Positions 53,138-62,731 of a stretch of DNA of 64,000 nucleotides are shown here, piece by piece. Source of the stretch: Spirosoma oryzae (GTDB taxonomy: Bacteria; Bacteroidota; Bacteroidia; Cytophagales; Spirosomataceae); NCBI RefSeq assembly GCF_003002825.1, contig NZ_PVTE01000014.1, positions 106,013 to 170,012 on the forward strand, read 5' to 3'. Positions within the stretch are counted from its first letter, which is position 1, and each line of letters begins with the position of its first letter. Made by a program: the position numbers and the translations under genes. Under the pieces are notes generated by a model. The model searched no databases, was not told the DNA's origin, and was given only the letters and a program-made list of their open reading frames with translations.

Positions 53138-56100
53138 ATGCAACGACGTACGTTTCTGAAACAGAGTGCGGCCACCGGACTGGTAGCCCTGGTCACCCCT
53201 ACCGGCATTCTTCAGGCCAGTCAGACTACTGCTTCTGCGGATGAATTAGCCACCGCCTTTGCCCAACCGCCCATGTCGGCCCGTGCCCATACGTGGTGGC
53301 ACTGGATGAACGGCAACGTGACGAAAGACGGTATCACCCGCGATCTGGAAGCGATGAAAGCCATCGGTCTGGGCGGGTTTCAGAATTTCGACGCCGGTAC
53401 GGGCATTCCCAAAGGACCGCTGGTGTACCTAAGCCCCGAGTGGCTTGAGCTGAAAAAACATACCATTCGGGAAGCTCAGCGGCTGGGGCTGGAATTTACG
53501 ATGCACAACTGCCCCGGCTGGTCGTCGAGTGGCGGGCCGTGGATCACACCCGACCGCGCCATGCAGCAGGTGGTCTGGAGTGAAACCAGCCTTACCGGCG
53601 CTCAGGTCGTAACAGCGTCGTTGCCCCAGCCGCTGACACGATTGGCTTATTACCAGGACATCCGGGTGCTGGCCTTTCCGGCCCTACCCGGCGAAGAACC
53701 GTTGACTACGCTGGTCGAGAAAATCAAAACGGGTACAGCCGACGGAACACCCGATCAACTGGCAACCGGCCTGTCGATGCAGCCGGGTGAAGGGGGTACC
53801 AGTTCTGTCCTGATCGTCTTCAAGCAACCGTACAACGCCCGGTCGCTGTCGTTTATCAGTCAGCCCATTGCCGGCGCACCGGCCCCGGAACCAGCAGCGG
53901 GAGGCAGCATGGCGTTCGGCCGGGGCGGTACGCCGTTCACGCTGGAAGCCTCCGTCGACGGGGTTACGTTCCAGCCCGTCGCAAAGGGAGCATTTGCTAC
54001 CGCCCCGGAGCCCGAACCGCAGCTGCTTGAATTTACGTCGACGGGTTACCGGTATTTCCGGCTGGTATCGGCAGCCGCCCGGCAGCTCACGCAAATCCGC
54101 TTTTCGAGCGTCCCCCGCCTGACCGACTGGCGTAAAAAAACCAACGACCGGTTCAACAACACCCCACCCCCACCCGCCGAAGCCGTACCAGTCACGGACA
54201 CGATCCGCCCCGATCAACTCATTGACCTGACCGGCCGGGTCGATAAGCAAGGCACGCTCCGTTGGAATGCACCGGCGGGCAACTGGACCGTGCTGCGGAT
54301 TGGCTTCACCCCCATCGGAACGCTCAACCGGTCGGCGTCGGACACCGGTATCGGCCTGGAATGCGACAAGTACAGCGCCGACGCCATTGCGTTTCACCTG
54401 GACAAGATGATGGAGCAGTTGCTGCCTACGCTGGGGCCGTTGACAAAGACTGGTACGGTGGGCCTGCTGATCGACAGCTACGAAGTCGGGATGCAGAACT
54501 GGACCGCCCGCTTCGCCGACGAATTCCGGCAGCGGGCCGGGTACGATCTGACAACCTACCTGCCTGCCCTGACGGGCCGCATCGTCGACAGCGTCGATAC
54601 GACGGAGCGGTTCCTCTGGGATTTTCGCCGGGCGCAGGCCGACCTCATGGCTGATGCCTACTATGGTCAGTTTCGCACGTTCTGCCAGCAACACGGGATG
54701 GTGGCTTACGCCGAACCGTACGACCGTGGACCGATGGAGGAGATGCAGATCGGCAGTCGGGTCGGTGCGAACATGGGTGAATTCTGGAACGGGCTGTCGT
54801 CCATTTTTCAGAACAACTGGACCATGCGCCGGACCACCAAACTGGCGGCTTCCATCGCCCATACCAACGGGCAGTCGATTGTCGGGGCGGAAGCGTTTAC
54901 GGGCGAACCCGAATCGGCCCGCTGGCAGGAATACCCGTTCGGCATGAAAGCCCTCGGCGACAAGATGTTTGCGCAGGGCCTGAACCGAATCGTCTTCCAC
55001 CGCTACGCGCACCAGCCCCACCCCACCGCCCGGCCGGGCATGACAATGGGGCCGTGGGGTATCCACTTCGACCGGACCAACACCTGGTGGCCGGTGGGTC
55101 GGGCGTGGCTCGACTACATTGCCCGCTGCCAGTACCTACTGCAACAAGGCTTGTTCGTCGCGGACCTGGCTTACTTTGCGGGTGATGATCCGGGCATTTA
55201 CACGCGCGTCAGCCCCGACGAACTAACACCAGCTCCACCCGATGGCTACGACTACGATCTTATCAACGGCGAAACGCTGCTGACCAGAGCGACCGTCCGG
55301 GCAAACCGGCTCACGCTGCCCGACGGTATGAGCTACCGACTATTGGTATTGCAAAACCCCGACGCAATGACGCTACCGCTGGTCCGCAAGCTGCGCGACC
55401 TGGTCCGGCAGGGGCTTTGTCTGGTTGGGCAACCACCCCGCCGGACGCCGGGCCTGAACCGCCCGCCCGCCGACGAAGCCGAATTTACCAGCCTCGTTGC
55501 CGAACTCTGGAGCACTGACAGCGCACCGAACGACCGCACCGTAGGCAATGGCCGTGTTGTCCGGGCGATGCCGCTCGCTACGCTACTGGCGCAACTGACG
55601 ACTCCACCAGACATACAGATTTCGTCGCGATCGGGCGACGCACCGATTACGTGGCTACACCGGCGCGTGGGCGATGCGGATGTGTATTTTTTGGCCAATC
55701 AGCGCCGGACGAGCGAAGACCTGGTCTGCACGTTCCGTGTGCGCAACCAGCAACCCGAACACTGGAACCCGCTCACCGGGCAAACGTCCCCCCTCCCCGT
55801 CTACGAAACCGCCGGGGACACCACCCGCGTCGCGCTGCGGCTCGATCCGGCGGGGTCGGCTTTCATCGTCTTTCGGCAACCCGCCGGGCGGGCGCTTACA
55901 TCCGTTCGCCACAACGGGCAGGCGATACTCAGCACGACGCCGTTTCCGGCAAAGCCCCGCACCCTGTTTCCAGCCGTTGTCAACAACTTTACGATCAGCC
56001 TGTGGGCCAAGCCTGAACTGAACATCATGCTGGGCACCCGCAACTTCATGGACCATATTGCCGACCCCTGGACCGACTATTACGCGATCTATCCCCCGTC

Positions 56101-57196
56101 AGGTCGGGATCTGTACGGCGACGGGCACGAAACGGCGGGGCTGACCATCGGGCGAAACGGCGTGGCGATCTGGCAGCGTGGCGCAGGCAAACCCGTGCTG
56201 ACGCTGGCGGCTCCGGCGGCTCTGTCGGGCTGGAGTCACGTGGCCGTCGTGTACCGTGCGGGTATTCCGGCAGTCTATGTCAACGGCCGGCTGGTACAGA
56301 CCGGCAAGGAAGCGGGTAAAGCCGTGCATCCCGGCGTTGGACCGGCTTACCTGCGCGAGGGTGCGTCGTTCTACAACGGCGACATGACCATACCCCTGCT
56401 CACGCCCTCGGCGCTGACCGACGCGCAGGTTAGTCAGCTAGCGACCCAAGCCCGTCCGGCTCAACCCACTGACTTGCTTATCGCTCCATCCGGGCATAGC
56501 AAACCAGCCTTATTGCTTGGTCAGAACGGTACGTACACCACCGTCGACACGTCGGGGAAGGCGGTTACGTTGCGAGCCGCTGCCCTGCCCCCAACCCTTC
56601 CGCTGACGGGACCGTGGCAGGTGACGTTCCCGCCCGATCTGGGCGCACCGGCTCAGCTTACGTTGCCCAGACTCATCTCGCTACACCTGCACGCCGACAA
56701 CGGTGTCCGGCATTTTTCGGGGACGGCCACCTACCAGCACACATTTACTCCCCAACCTGTAGCGAACACCAGCGGACAACGGTATCTGCTGGACCTGGGG
56801 CAGTGCGAGGTGATCGCCGAAGTGATCGTCAACGGCCATGAACTGGGCACGCTCTGGAGTCGCCCCTACCGCATCGACATCACCGACGCCCTGCGGCCCG
56901 GCGCAAACGAGTTGCTCGTGCGGGTGACGAATCTGTGGCCGAATCGACTGATCGGCGACGAACAGCTTCCCGACGAAGCCCGCTACACGCCCGGCGCGGG
57001 GGGAAGCGGCTTTGCCAGCCTGAGCGGTGGTGCCATCGAAGCCCTGCCCGACTGGTACAGAAACGGGCAACCAAAGCCCCCCGGTGGCCGGATTACGTTT
57101 GCGACCTGGAAGCATTACACCCGCGACTCACCCCTGCTTGAATCCGGGCTGATCGGGCCGGTTCGTCTGCAACTGGTGCAGCAACTAAACGTGTAG
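53138..57196 (+). CDS. GH106-like alpha-L-rhamnosidase, exported
   Basis: A 1352-residue glycoside hydrolase of the GH106 type, which removes terminal alpha-L-rhamnose. It starts with a Tat-like signal (MQRRTFLKQSAATG). Family blocks are HTWWHWMNGNVTKDGITRDLEAMKAIGLGGFQNFD, then FTMHNCPGWSSSGGPWITP, EPYDRGPMEEMQIGSRVG and GAEAFTGEPESARWQEYP. The C-terminus has a LamG-like insert (about 950-1075) and a galactose-binding-like sandwich (GTLWSRPYRIDITDALRPG). No SusC/SusD pair or other rhamnan genes are adjacent. A small hairpin lies just upstream (53071-53127). Confidence 0.85.
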   Translation: MQRRTFLKQSAATGLVALVTPTGILQASQTTASADELATAFAQPPMSARAHTWWHWMNGNVTKDGITRDLEAMKAIGLGGFQNFDAGTGIPKGPLVYLSPEWLELKKHTIREAQRLGLEFTMHNCPGWSSSGGPWITPDRAMQQVVWSETSLTGAQVVTASLPQPLTRLAYYQDIRVLAFPALPGEEPLTTLVEKIKTGTADGTPDQLATGLSMQPGEGGTSSVLIVFKQPYNARSLSFISQPIAGAPAPEPAAGGSMAFGRGGTPFTLEASVDGVTFQPVAKGAFATAPEPEPQLLEFTSTGYRYFRLVSAAARQLTQIRFSSVPRLTDWRKKTNDRFNNTPPPPAEAVPVTDTIRPDQLIDLTGRVDKQGTLRWNAPAGNWTVLRIGFTPIGTLNRSASDTGIGLECDKYSADAIAFHLDKMMEQLLPTLGPLTKTGTVGLLIDSYEVGMQNWTARFADEFRQRAGYDLTTYLPALTGRIVDSVDTTERFLWDFRRAQADLMADAYYGQFRTFCQQHGMVAYAEPYDRGPMEEMQIGSRVGANMGEFWNGLSSIFQNNWTMRRTTKLAASIAHTNGQSIVGAEAFTGEPESARWQEYPFGMKALGDKMFAQGLNRIVFHRYAHQPHPTARPGMTMGPWGIHFDRTNTWWPVGRAWLDYIARCQYLLQQGLFVADLAYFAGDDPGIYTRVSPDELTPAPPDGYDYDLINGETLLTRATVRANRLTLPDGMSYRLLVLQNPDAMTLPLVRKLRDLVRQGLCLVGQPPRRTPGLNRPPADEAEFTSLVAELWSTDSAPNDRTVGNGRVVRAMPLATLLAQLTTPPDIQISSRSGDAPITWLHRRVGDADVYFLANQRRTSEDLVCTFRVRNQQPEHWNPLTGQTSPLPVYETAGDTTRVALRLDPAGSAFIVFRQPAGRALTSVRHNGQAILSTTPFPAKPRTLFPAVVNNFTISLWAKPELNIMLGTRNFMDHIADPWTDYYAIYPPSGRDLYGDGHETAGLTIGRNGVAIWQRGAGKPVLTLAAPAALSGWSHVAVVYRAGIPAVYVNGRLVQTGKEAGKAVHPGVGPAYLREGASFYNGDMTIPLLTPSALTDAQVSQLATQARPAQPTDLLIAPSGHSKPALLLGQNGTYTTVDTSGKAVTLRAAALPPTLPLTGPWQVTFPPDLGAPAQLTLPRLISLHLHADNGVRHFSGTATYQHTFTPQPVANTSGQRYLLDLGQCEVIAEVIVNGHELGTLWSRPYRIDITDALRPGANELLVRVTNLWPNRLIGDEQLPDEARYTPGAGGSGFASLSGGAIEALPDWYRNGQPKPPGGRITFATWKHYTRDSPLLESGLIGPVRLQLVQQLNV

Positions 57197-57251
57197 CCGC
57201 CGGGTAACTTTCCGGCTAATTTCGTAGATTTGACGTGCTGTTTGTCAAAAA

Positions 57252-57806
57252 ATGTCCGTCCGGTTTATTGCCATCTGCCTGTTTGCCCTGCTGCTGTGCC
57301 ATTCGCTGGCGCAGTGCATCGTCGGCGTGGTCGACTGGTGGCAGGCGGAACACGATCTGTCCGAACGGCTGACAGTCTACCGGTCGACGGATAGTTTGCT
57401 GGAATTTCAGATTGTGCTGAAAACGCCGACCGACGGCCGCACGCTGGCCCGTACAACCGAAGATGGCTTTCGCTACCGGGGTCGTGAGTACGGCGTTGTC
57501 AGTCTGGACATCCGCAACGACACGCTGTTCATCGCCGGCCTTGAAGCCAGTCGTAAGTCGTTCTGGCCCGCCGATCTGCTGACGTTTCTGGACAAACACA
57601 TCAGCACGGCGTCCGACAACGGCGCGCACAAAGCGAATTCGCTGCTGAAACTACTCCTGAAAGAGTACTCCCCCAGCACCCGGCTGACAATCCCAGCGCC
57701 GGGTCTGGGTCGGCTGGTGGCAATCCGCATCCCGGAGCCCGTTATGTGCTACGCAACAACGGCGCTCATCGTCCATTCCCCCCCGCCAGAATCATTCGTT
57801 TTGTAA
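57252..57806 (+). CDS. Hypothetical secreted protein before a FecA-like receptor
   Basis: A 184-residue protein with an N-terminal hydrophobic segment (FIAICLFALLLCHSLAQ). The rest is mixed alpha/beta, without motifs, and includes a Cys near the C-terminus (EPVMCYATTAL). I do not recognise the family. It is followed on the same strand by a TonB receptor with a repeat element between them, recalling the Cys-motif protein next to the other iron-type receptor. Confidence 0.6.
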   Translation: MSVRFIAICLFALLLCHSLAQCIVGVVDWWQAEHDLSERLTVYRSTDSLLEFQIVLKTPTDGRTLARTTEDGFRYRGREYGVVSLDIRNDTLFIAGLEASRKSFWPADLLTFLDKHISTASDNGAHKANSLLKLLLKEYSPSTRLTIPAPGLGRLVAIRIPEPVMCYATTALIVHSPPPESFVL

Positions 57807-57832
57807 GTTGACCTCACGATTAGCCTGGTGAT

Positions 57833-57934
57833 GTAGCCTGGACCACCAGGTCCGGGTGGGCGCGGAGCGACCAAAAAGGCTACCGCCTGCGAGAGTTGGC
57901 CTGACGGCCACCCGGACCTGGAGGTCCAGGCTAC
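57833..57934. repeat. 102-bp element with 27-bp terminal inverted repeats, copy 2
   Basis: Same length as 19231-19332 but inverted: its left interior GGGCGCGGAGCG matches the reverse complement of the other copy's right interior, and the middle is alignable. Both ends read GTAGCCTGGAC outward. It lies between the hypothetical gene and the FecA-like receptor. Confidence 0.85.
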
Positions 57935-57994
57935 TCTGTACAGCTAGGCTAACCGTGAGGGTCTGTTTTCCCTTCTCAAAACGAATGTTTATTC

Positions 57995-60187
57995 ATGAAA
58001 TACTTCTTCCTCAGTGCCGGTCTGGCACTGTCGCTGACGGCATATGCCCAGTCGCCAGCCAATCGAAAAGCCACTCCCGACACCTTGCGTACGCAAACCC
58101 TCGACGCCGTATCGGTCGAAGGTCGGCGCATGCCCATTACCGAATCGCTGCCCGACGTGAAAGGCACCTACCTGCTGGCCGGGAAGCGTAGCGAGATCAT
58201 CGCCGTGACCAACCTCGACGCGAACATCGCGCAGAAATCAGCCCGGCAGGTGCTGGCCCGTATTCCCGGTCTGTTCGTCTACGACATGGACGGCACGGGC
58301 AATCAACTGAATATTTCCACGCGCGGCCTGGATTCGCACCGGTCGTGGGAGCTGAACATCCGGCAGAATGGCGTTATCACCAACTCCGATATGTACGGCT
58401 ATCCCGCCAGCCACTACTCCCCGCCGATGGAAAGCATCGAACGGATTGAACTGGTACGCGGTACAGCCTCACTGCAATACGGCGCTCAGTTTGGCGGCAT
58501 GATCAACTACACGACCAAGCGGGCCGATACCACCCGACGGTTTGGCTTCGAAAGTATCAACGCAGCCGGTTCATTTGGCCTGCTGAGCACCTACAATGCG
58601 ATCGGTGGGCGCATGGGCAAGCTGACGTACTACGCTTACTACTACCGACGCGGGCAGAACGGCTACCGGCAGAACAACCGCAGCGATTCGGAAGCCCAGT
58701 TTGTCAGCCTCGATTACCAGGCGACACCCCGACTCAAGCTGACGGCCGAACTGGGACGGTCGACGTACCGGGCGCAGGTACCCGGTCCACTGACCGACGC
58801 GCAGTTTGCGCAGGACCCACGGCAGTCGACGCGGGCGCGCAACTACTTCAGCCCCGACATCTACGTGCCGTCGCTGCGGCTGAACTGGCAACTGTCGGAC
58901 CGGACCAAACTGTCGGCTACTGTTTCGGCCGTGCTGGGCACGCGCAACAGTGTGCTGATCGATGCCTTCGCCACGGTGCTCGATACCGTCAACCGGCAGA
59001 CGGGACAGTACCGCAACCGGCAGGTCGATCAGGATCAGTTCAACAGCTACACGGCTGAAGTGCGGCTGCTGCATCAGTACACGGTGCTGGGCATTCCGGC
59101 AACGATGGCCGTGGGCGTGCAGGGTATGAACAACGACCTGCACCGGCAACAGCTGGGCGTGGGTACGACCGGCACCGACTACGACATGACACTGGTTCGT
59201 CCCTTCGTGCGCGACCTGCACTACTACACCCGCAACATCGCCGGTTTTGCCGAAAGTCAGTTTCACCTGACACCCCGCTTCACCGTATCACCGGGTATCC
59301 GCGTCGAAAACGGGCAGACCGATATGCGCGGTACCATTGCTTATTACGACCCCGCCAACCTGCCCCGCGACATTGCCCACCGCTTCGCCCTGCTGGGTAT
59401 CACCGGGCAATATCGACTGTCGCCCACGGTGCATGTGTACGGTGGCTGGTCGCAGGCGTACCGACCCGTGGTGTTCAAGGACATCGTACCGTCGTCGACT
59501 TACGAACGAGTAGCCAACAACCTGCTCGACGCGCACGGCTACAACCTCGAAGCCGGCATTAACGGCTACTGGTCGGGGCTGCACGCGAACGTCAGTGTGT
59601 ATGAGCTGCTGTACCGGAATCGGCTGGGCATGATCGTCGGAGCCGACGCCGACGGGACGGCCTACGCCCTGCGCACCAACATCGGCGACAGCCGCAGCCG
59701 GGGTGTCGAAGCCCTGCTCGAAGCCGACCTGTTACGAACCGGCCGGGTTCGGCTGAGCGCCTTTACGTCGACGGCTTACCTCGACGCCCGCTACATCAAC
59801 GGTCGCGTGGCCAACGGATCGGAAAACGCGAGTGTCGTGGGGAACAAAGTCGAGTCGGCCCCGACCTGGACAACGCGCAACGGCTTGACCATTCGCTACC
59901 GCACCGTCAGCCTGACGACCCAGTACAGCTACGTCAGCAGTAGCTTCTCCGACGCGCTGAACACGCCGACGCCCACCGCCAACGGGGCACGGGGTCCGGT
60001 GCCGGGCTATGGCCTGCTCGACATCAACGCGACCTGGTCGATCGGTCGGCACCTGACGGTTCGGGGAAGCCTGAGCAATGCGACCAACACGCAGTATTTC
60101 ACGAAGCGCCCGACCATGTACCCCGGCCCCGGCGTATGGCCGTCGGACGGGCGTAACGGCACCATCACCGTCGGCCTGCGGCTGTAA
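57995..60187 (+). CDS. FecA-like TonB-dependent receptor
   Basis: A 730-residue outer-membrane receptor resembling FecA-type ferric-citrate/dicitrate receptors. It has a signal peptide (MKYFFLSAGLALSLTAYA), a plug (ARQVLARIPGLFVYDMDGTGNQLNISTRGLD, then ERIELVRGTASLQYGAQFGGMINY) and a barrel with an aromatic C-terminus (TITVGLRL). It lacks the FecA N-terminal signalling domain and has no sigma/anti-sigma pair beside it. It probably imports an iron chelate. Confidence 0.9.
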   Translation: MKYFFLSAGLALSLTAYAQSPANRKATPDTLRTQTLDAVSVEGRRMPITESLPDVKGTYLLAGKRSEIIAVTNLDANIAQKSARQVLARIPGLFVYDMDGTGNQLNISTRGLDSHRSWELNIRQNGVITNSDMYGYPASHYSPPMESIERIELVRGTASLQYGAQFGGMINYTTKRADTTRRFGFESINAAGSFGLLSTYNAIGGRMGKLTYYAYYYRRGQNGYRQNNRSDSEAQFVSLDYQATPRLKLTAELGRSTYRAQVPGPLTDAQFAQDPRQSTRARNYFSPDIYVPSLRLNWQLSDRTKLSATVSAVLGTRNSVLIDAFATVLDTVNRQTGQYRNRQVDQDQFNSYTAEVRLLHQYTVLGIPATMAVGVQGMNNDLHRQQLGVGTTGTDYDMTLVRPFVRDLHYYTRNIAGFAESQFHLTPRFTVSPGIRVENGQTDMRGTIAYYDPANLPRDIAHRFALLGITGQYRLSPTVHVYGGWSQAYRPVVFKDIVPSSTYERVANNLLDAHGYNLEAGINGYWSGLHANVSVYELLYRNRLGMIVGADADGTAYALRTNIGDSRSRGVEALLEADLLRTGRVRLSAFTSTAYLDARYINGRVANGSENASVVGNKVESAPTWTTRNGLTIRYRTVSLTTQYSYVSSSFSDALNTPTPTANGARGPVPGYGLLDINATWSIGRHLTVRGSLSNATNTQYFTKRPTMYPGPGVWPSDGRNGTITVGLRL

Positions 60188-60353
60188 CTAATCACGACTA
60201 CTGTCCCAGTGGCCGTCTGACCAGCCGCCAATGCTGACTACCGTCTACGAAACGGACGCGTCAACATTGGTGGCTGGTCTTATTTTTGCGCCAAATTTAT
60301 TGCGCCACCTAGTCGGCCACGTTTACTTCGCAACTCATCCACTACCGTCGACC

Positions 60354-61325
60354 ATGTTTCGTTTCACCCTGATTCTGACCTTCGTTAGCTTCGTGCTCTG
60401 TCGGGCCAATGCCCAAACCAGTGAACCGATTCAGTACAGGATTACACAACCCGCCAACGTCGACCTGACACTAACGGGCACGCTGACCATTCCCGCCGGG
60501 TCGCCCAAAAACCGGGCTGTTGTGCTGATCGTCGGCGGTACCGGGCCTATCGACCGCGACGGTAACAGCAGCTACGGACTCACGGGCAACGCCTACAAAT
60601 TACTGGCCGACAGTCTGGTGATGCAAGGCCTGGCCGTGGCGCGCTACGACAAACGGTTATCGGGCACCAACCGCGCCGATGCCCTGACCAAACTCCCCCA
60701 GTCGCCCCTCCCCGACGATTACATCAGCGACGCGGTGGGTTTTATCCGCCTGTTGCAGGCCGACCGCCGATTCAAACAAGTGGTGGTAATGGGGCACGAT
60801 GAAGGCTCCCTGGTAGGCATGCGGGCCGCCCGACTGACCGATGCCAGCAAGTTTGTCTCCGTAGCCGGGGCCGGTCGTAACCTGGCTGACTTACTGAAAG
60901 AGCAACTAATGCCAGCCAACGGCCCCGCCGACGTACGTCAGGAGTTGCTCGGTCTGCTCGACTCGCTACGCGCGGGACAAACAGTACACCCGCAGAGTGT
61001 TCAGCTGAAGGCACAGTTTGCCCCCCGGTTTCAGGCGGCTTACCGGGCCTGGATGCAACTTGAGCCAGTCGATGAACTGAAAGCGTTTGGCGGCCCCGTG
61101 TTGATTGTGCAGGCGGGGAACGATACGCAGCTCGCGCCCGTCGACGCCCAGCAGTTGCAGGCCGCCCGCCCCGACGCATCGTTTCAACGGTTCGACCAGA
61201 TGACGCATCAGTTGAAAAACTACGAGGGAACCAGCCTGATCGGCAACCGGCAGACATACAACCAGCCCAGCCTACCCGTTACACCCGGCTTCCCGGCCGT
61301 TATCGCTCAGTTTGTCGGCATATGA
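60354..61325 (+). CDS. Alpha/beta hydrolase with Asp in the nucleophile elbow
   Basis: A 323-residue secreted alpha/beta hydrolase. The ATG at 60354 gives a signal peptide (MFRFTLILTFVSFVLCRANA); the longer frame adds 41 unsupported residues. It has the oxyanion region IVGGTGPIDRDGNSSYG, the elbow VVVMGHDEGSLVGM and a C-terminal His in MTHQLKNY. Homologues normally read GHSEG; here the nucleophile position (149) is Asp (codon GAT), as in epoxide hydrolases and dehalogenases (GHDWG). Whether it is an Asp-type enzyme or inactive is open. Confidence 0.85.
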   Translation: MFRFTLILTFVSFVLCRANAQTSEPIQYRITQPANVDLTLTGTLTIPAGSPKNRAVVLIVGGTGPIDRDGNSSYGLTGNAYKLLADSLVMQGLAVARYDKRLSGTNRADALTKLPQSPLPDDYISDAVGFIRLLQADRRFKQVVVMGHDEGSLVGMRAARLTDASKFVSVAGAGRNLADLLKEQLMPANGPADVRQELLGLLDSLRAGQTVHPQSVQLKAQFAPRFQAAYRAWMQLEPVDELKAFGGPVLIVQAGNDTQLAPVDAQQLQAARPDASFQRFDQMTHQLKNYEGTSLIGNRQTYNQPSLPVTPGFPAVIAQFVGI

Positions 61326-61869
61326 GCGCAAAGGGCGGTTAAGTTTTAGTCCGTTTCCTCCCGCCCCCTAAAGGGCAGGGTTGTTAAGTTCTGGCCTGTT
61401 TACCCCCCAGCCCCCTAAAGGGGGAGCGTTCCGCGAAGAAACTACTCCCCCTTCAGGGCTAACCTTGTAGGGGTTTTGAGCTTTCAAAACCGAGCACTTC
61501 GCAAAGGAGCTTTTTTACCCCTAAATCCCCTGAAGGGGACTTTACTCGCACTTAGAAAAAGTCCCCTTCAGGGGATTTAGGGGTAAAAAAGCCTGTCCAT
61601 AAAGCCAGTTAAGTACAGGACGTGAAACCCCTACAAGATTCGCCTTCAGGGGGCTGGGGGGTGGTTCGACCGAAGTAAACTTGGCTTCTGGTAGTATCAA
61701 TCAAGAACTTAACAGCCCAGCCCCCTAAAGGGGGGGAACTTCATTTGCGAAATGCTCCCCCTTCAGGGGGCTGGGGGGTCAGTGTGCCAGCGCTTAATGG
61801 CCCTGACGACGACGACAGGGCTGGGACAACAAAGCAATGAGTAGTGTAATCACCCAATTGAGCAGGTTC
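61326..61869. repeat. Palindromic repeat cluster in a 544-bp gap
   Basis: No gene is seen. The gap contains several G/C-tract palindromes of the CCCCCCAGCCCCCTAAAGGGG and CCCCTGAAGGGG types plus TTAAGTTCT/AGAACTTAA ends, the same families as at 36308-36831. One unbroken copy (61511-61590) is listed separately. The cluster lies between convergent genes. Confidence 0.8.
61511..61590. repeat. Perfect 33-bp inverted repeat
   Basis: Arms 61511-61543 and 61558-61590 are exact inverse complements (TTTTTTACCCCTAAATCCCC... pairing with ...GGGGATTTAGGGGTAAAAAA) around a 14-nt loop. Each arm also contains the palindrome CCCCTGAAGGGG or CCCCTTCAGGGG. The related copy at 36411-36471 is disrupted. Confidence 0.95.
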
Positions 61870-62511
61870 TCAGTTGGCAGAGTAGTGCCGCAGGTAGGCG
61901 ACTAGTCGTTCGAAATGCTGTTGCTCGTACGGATTTTTCGTCTGCCGGTCCAGCAGGTGCCGGTAGCTGTCGACCAACCCATCGAAGCGCGGGTTGTTGT
62001 TCAGCCGGGCCGCAATCAGTCCTTTGTAGCAGCGGTGCGTCTGATTGTAAACATACAGGCAGGGCTGATTCGGCTGCTCGTTCAATAACCGATCGAGGGA
62101 CGCGAGCGAACAGGCGGACCTCAGAAAATCGAACCCGGCCTGACTAAAGAACGACTCGATCTGTTCGCAGACCAGCGTCAACTCGTCGGACGAATGGATT
62201 TTGTAGCGGAAATAGTGAAACCCACTGAACTTGCCGATCGACAGAATGACCGTGTTGGCATCAGCGCGGTATTCGATCGCGTTGTTGAGAAACTGCTGGG
62301 CAATCTGTTCGACCTGCTCGTTCCGACAACCGAAATTCACCTCCAGCATGACTTCGTCCTTGTAAAACGTCGTCGACAGTAGTACGTTCTGGAAGCCCGT
62401 ATCGACCCGACGCCGGTACTGCTTCCGGTCGGAAATGAACGAGTAGCCGTGTTTTGCGAAGAACGGCGTCAGCTGTTCATAGAGTCTTATTTCAAAGGGT
62501 GTGATCGTCAT
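61870..62511 (-). CDS. Hypothetical protein
   Basis: A 213-residue soluble protein without signal or membrane segment. It starts MTITPFEIRLYEQLTPFFAKHGYSF and contains aromatic-rich strands (GKFSGFHYFRYKIHSSDELT) and a helical C-terminus (ENPYEQQHFERLVAYLRHYS-like). The pattern recalls DUF4304-like proteins, but I cannot assign it. It is divergent from ssrA. Confidence 0.65.
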   Translation of the reverse strand: MTITPFEIRLYEQLTPFFAKHGYSFISDRKQYRRRVDTGFQNVLLSTTFYKDEVMLEVNFGCRNEQVEQIAQQFLNNAIEYRADANTVILSIGKFSGFHYFRYKIHSSDELTLVCEQIESFFSQAGFDFLRSACSLASLDRLLNEQPNQPCLYVYNQTHRCYKGLIAARLNNNPRFDGLVDSYRHLLDRQTKNPYEQQHFERLVAYLRHYSAN

Positions 62512-62731
62512 GGGCGTCGGTTAAGGCGTACGTTGTTTGTTGATTTGACTATAACGACGTATATACAACTTTGTTTATAATTTATTGACTTATTTTTATA
62601 GAAAGTTATGCAGGAGTAGTTGTCCTAACTCAGCGTGGCGTAGTGATTTTTGCACGTTTACGGGCCCTGGGTTGAACTTTTCGCCCAAGGTCGCCGTTTC
62701 TCTTCTACACGCACCGACAGGTGTCGTTTCT

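Noticed and set aside
53684..55066. Frame of 460 codons antisense to the rhamnosidase gene
   Set aside because: The sense frame has a signal and GH106 motifs; the antisense product has no recognisable feature.
62640..62660. ssrA promoter TGATTTTTG
   Set aside because: It deviates from TAnnTTTG and the -33 TTG is only approximate; mentioned in the ssrA entry but not listed as a site.
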